From Acidimicrobiaceae bacterium (GTDB lineage Bacteria > Actinomycetota > Acidimicrobiia > Acidimicrobiales > Bog-793), in NCBI GenBank assembly GCA_025463965.1, contig JAODBN010000098.1:1-6744 (forward strand): a stretch of DNA of 6,744 nt, written 5' to 3'. Positions within the stretch are counted from its first letter, which is position 1; each line of letters starts with the position of its first letter. The notes under the pieces are model-generated. The model had not been told where the DNA came from, did not search any database, and saw nothing but the letters and a program-made list of their open reading frames with translations. A program made the translations under genes and the position numbers. Of the stretch, positions 4,935 through 6,744 are shown piece by piece.

Positions 4935-6744
4935 CTACGCCGTCGCCCCCTGGGGAAGCCACTTCTCGAGGTACCGGACTTGGTTCTCCTGCTGGATGGC
5001 GAACCAGTCAACCCCGTTTGCGTCGAAACTCGCATGGCCCGCGTGGTGGACGAACGCCTCGTGCGCGACGACGAGGCGCCAGCCCATCCCGGCGAGCTTG
5101 CGACAGAGGTCGTCGTCTTCGAACCCACCGGTCACGAATCGCTCGTCGAAGCCCTCCACCTCGACGAAGGCGTCGCGCCGGACCGCCATGCAGAACCCGA
5201 CGAGGCGGATCGTCTCGCTGATCGCGTCGTAGGCCCGCTCTGCCCAGGCACTGGCGAAGGCGTGGAACTCCGGCGACGGGGCACGGTCGTAGGGCACCGG
5301 CGAGAGCAGCTGGGTCCCTGAGACCGAGTTCGACCGGGGCCCGGCCGCGCCGACGAGCGAGTCGGCGAAGGGGGCGCACAGCGACTCGAGCCACCCGTTG
5401 CTGACCACGGTGTCGTTGTTGAGGAAGACGAGCAGCTCGTTGGTGGCCAGCGCGGCGCCCTCGTTGCACCCGCGGGCAAAGCCGTGGTTGTCCTCGTTCG
5501 TCAGCACGCGCAGCCACGGGTAGAGCGACAGGCCCGCCCCGGTGGCGTCTCGCGAGCCGTTGTCCACCACGATCACCTCGTCGTCTGGCCGAAGTGTCTC
5601 AGCGAGAGCGTCCAGGCACGCCTTGGTCTGCTCCCAGGCGTTCCAGGCGAGGATCACGATCGAGGCGGCGGGGCGGGGCGCACGGACTGGAGCAGGCGGG
5701 CCAACCGGGCCGCTCGTGACCTCGGAATCTGCCGCCCCGGCCGAAAGGGTGGCGCGCTGGTCGGGGGCGAGCACGCCGAAGGTGGCGACAAGAGCAGCGG
5801 CCTCGAGCGACGCTTGGCGGCCAAGTGTTGCCCAGGCGGCCTGTGCCGCCGCGGTGCGCTGGCGTGCCGCAGCCTCAGGGTCGCGCTCAGCGCGCGCCAG
5901 CAGGTCCTCGACGAGAAGGGCGCAGGCCAATAGGTCGTCCATTTCGGCCCGCACGACTCCGGGATTGGCTTGCACGGCCTCGTGGTTCAGGTGGTCCTCG
6001 AAGCCGACGACGGACGCCCCAAGGGCGAGCGCTTCGAGCACCGAATCGATCGGGTCTGACGCGTCAGACAGCGTGAACAGCACCGCCGCCTGGGCCAGCA
6101 CCGTGCGCCGGTCGGCCTCGGTCCGCTGGTCGAGGCGCTCCAGCTTCCAGCCAGCGAGGGCTCCTCGCGCCTGCAAGGCCCCGAGCAGCGCAGCGGCCCG
6201 CTCCGGGCGTCGCCCGGCTACGTAGGCGAGGATCGGGCGCCGAGGGCGGCCGAGCATTTCCTCGAACCGCGCGAGCCCCCCTTCGTCGCTCGGCAAGCCA
6301 CTGGGCAAACCAATCGGGACGCCGCCCGCCAGGCGCAGCAGCGGGACCGCAAGGGTCGGAAATGCATGGGCGAGAAGCGCCCCGTCCTCCTCGCGCTGGC
6401 AGAGGACGGCTCGCAGGTCGGGAGCGCTCAAGTACGGGTGGCGCATCGGGTCGGCAACGTTGCGCCAAGCCCACGCGACGTCTCGACAGAGCGCCACCCG
6501 CGCTCGACCGGGGGCGAGGGTCGCAAGCTGGTCGCCGAGGACCTCAGGAACCACAAGCAGATCGCTCGGGAAGGCGTCGACGATCCGCTTGGTGACGTCC
6601 ACCGCTTCCACCGCGAACCCGGCGTCGGCAAGGACGCGCACGTGCCGGTAGAGGGTGGCGAGGCCGTCACCCGGGTCGCCTTCGCCGCCGGGGCACAGGT
6701 AGAGGATCACCGGAACGCGTTCCGGTGCGGCGCTCCAGTCGGAC
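4935..6744 (-). CDS. Two-domain glycosyltransferase: GT-B-like N-terminal half and family-2 (GT-A) C-terminal half; start uncertain
   Basis: Probably transfers sugars to a cell-surface glycan in the cytoplasm; no transmembrane segment or signal peptide is visible. Residues are numbered from the GTG at 6710 (591 residues). The first ~310 resemble a short GT-B enzyme: a strand-plus-glycine loop LYLCPGG (3-9) and FTLSDASDP...VLEALALGASVVGFED (212-239), like the nucleotide-sugar part of GT4 enzymes. A Pro/Ala linker (about 320-347) leads to a GT2 domain: ASIVILAWNAWEQT (349-362), EVIVVDNGSRDAT (378-390), metal-binding-type FLNNDT (429-434), GFDERF (520-525), GFEDDDL (529-535, likely catalytic acid) and HHAGH (555-559). 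This resembles WbbL-type rhamnosyltransferases, but donor and acceptor are unknown. The frame is open right to the window edge (SDWSAAPERVP precedes the GTG), and no good ribosome site precedes 6710. I therefore annotate to the edge; 6710 is the only start inside the window that I consider plausible. Confidence 0.88.
   Translation of the reverse strand, partial: SDWSAAPERVPVILYLCPGGEGDPGDGLATLYRHVRVLADAGFAVEAVDVTKRIVDAFPSDLLVVPEVLGDQLATLAPGRARVALCRDVAWAWRNVADPMRHPYLSAPDLRAVLCQREEDGALLAHAFPTLAVPLLRLAGGVPIGLPSGLPSDEGGLARFEEMLGRPRRPILAYVAGRRPERAAALLGALQARGALAGWKLERLDQRTEADRRTVLAQAAVLFTLSDASDPIDSVLEALALGASVVGFEDHLNHEAVQANPGVVRAEMDDLLACALLVEDLLARAERDPEAAARQRTAAAQAAWATLGRQASLEAAALVATFGVLAPDQRATLSAGAADSEVTSGPVGPPAPVRAPRPAASIVILAWNAWEQTKACLDALAETLRPDDEVIVVDNGSRDATGAGLSLYPWLRVLTNEDNHGFARGCNEGAALATNELLVFLNNDTVVSNGWLESLCAPFADSLVGAAGPRSNSVSGTQLLSPVPYDRAPSPEFHAFASAWAERAYDAISETIRLVGFCMAVRRDAFVEVEGFDERFVTGGFEDDDLCRKLAGMGWRLVVAHEAFVHHAGHASFDANGVDWFAIQQENQVRYLEKWLPQGATA
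6708..6727. repeat. Perfect 20-bp palindrome at the candidate glycosyltransferase start
   Basis: The half-site CACCGGAACG is followed directly by its exact reverse complement, with no spacer and no mismatch. The last three bases on the minus strand are the candidate GTG start codon at 6710. In RNA it could form an 8-bp stem with a CGCG loop that buries the GTG; in DNA it could be a dimeric operator. If the gene starts further upstream, it is simply coding sequence. Confidence 0.5.

Noticed and set aside
4512..5321. Plus-strand open frame of 269 codons across the scpA/glycosyltransferase gap
   Set aside because: It is antisense to motif-bearing regions of both ScpA and the glycosyltransferase and has no family signature. 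It is best explained as a mirror frame of GC-rich coding DNA.
1..6744. Search for CRISPR arrays, tRNA genes, insertion sequences, attachment sites and defence genes
   Set aside because: Reading by eye found no spaced direct repeats, no tRNA-like cloverleaf outside genes, no transposase or recombinase motifs, and almost no non-coding space in which such elements could lie.

Overview
The window reads as a high-GC actinomycete-type chromosome fragment. It is densely coded, with every supported gene on the minus strand, many GTG starts and 4-base stop/start overlaps. The order scpA-scpB-rluB-aroH-tyrA-cmk-plsC matches the core block I know from Actinomycetota such as Streptomyces; mycobacteria have a shorter version. 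Acidimicrobiia or a related deep actinobacterial class is possible, but the sequence alone does not fix the taxon.

Layout in the direction of transcription (right to left): (1) 6744-4935, a two-domain glycosyltransferase, an apparent GT-B-like half followed by a family-2 (GT-A) half. Its frame is open to the right edge, so the N-terminus may be missing. (2) 4934-4875, the only real intergenic gap (60 bp), with a small hairpin and a TANNNT box placed for a leaderless scpA transcript. (3) 4874-3469, scpA and scpB, the two non-SMC subunits of bacterial condensin. (4) 3472-2609, an RsuA/RluB-family 23S rRNA pseudouridine synthase. (5) 2596-2228, an AroH-type chorismate mutase, followed by (6) 2220-1132, a prephenate dehydrogenase with a C-terminal ACT domain; together they take chorismate to 4-hydroxyphenylpyruvate for tyrosine. 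(7) 1135 to the left edge, one uninterrupted frame that begins as cytidylate kinase and continues through a roughly 60-residue linker into a PlsC-type acyltransferase, cut by the window edge.

The six genes from scpA leftward are spaced -4, -4, +12, +7 and -4 bases, so they probably form one operon joining chromosome condensation, ribosome modification, tyrosine synthesis, CMP recycling and phospholipid acylation. Most of this is conserved housekeeping. I found no mobile element, CRISPR array, RNA gene, defence locus or obviously new multi-gene system. The points most worth a second look are the CMK-PlsC fusion with a possible internal translation start at the domain junction, the perfect 20-bp palindrome over the candidate glycosyltransferase start, and a glycosyltransferase sitting where a parA-type gene often precedes scpA.
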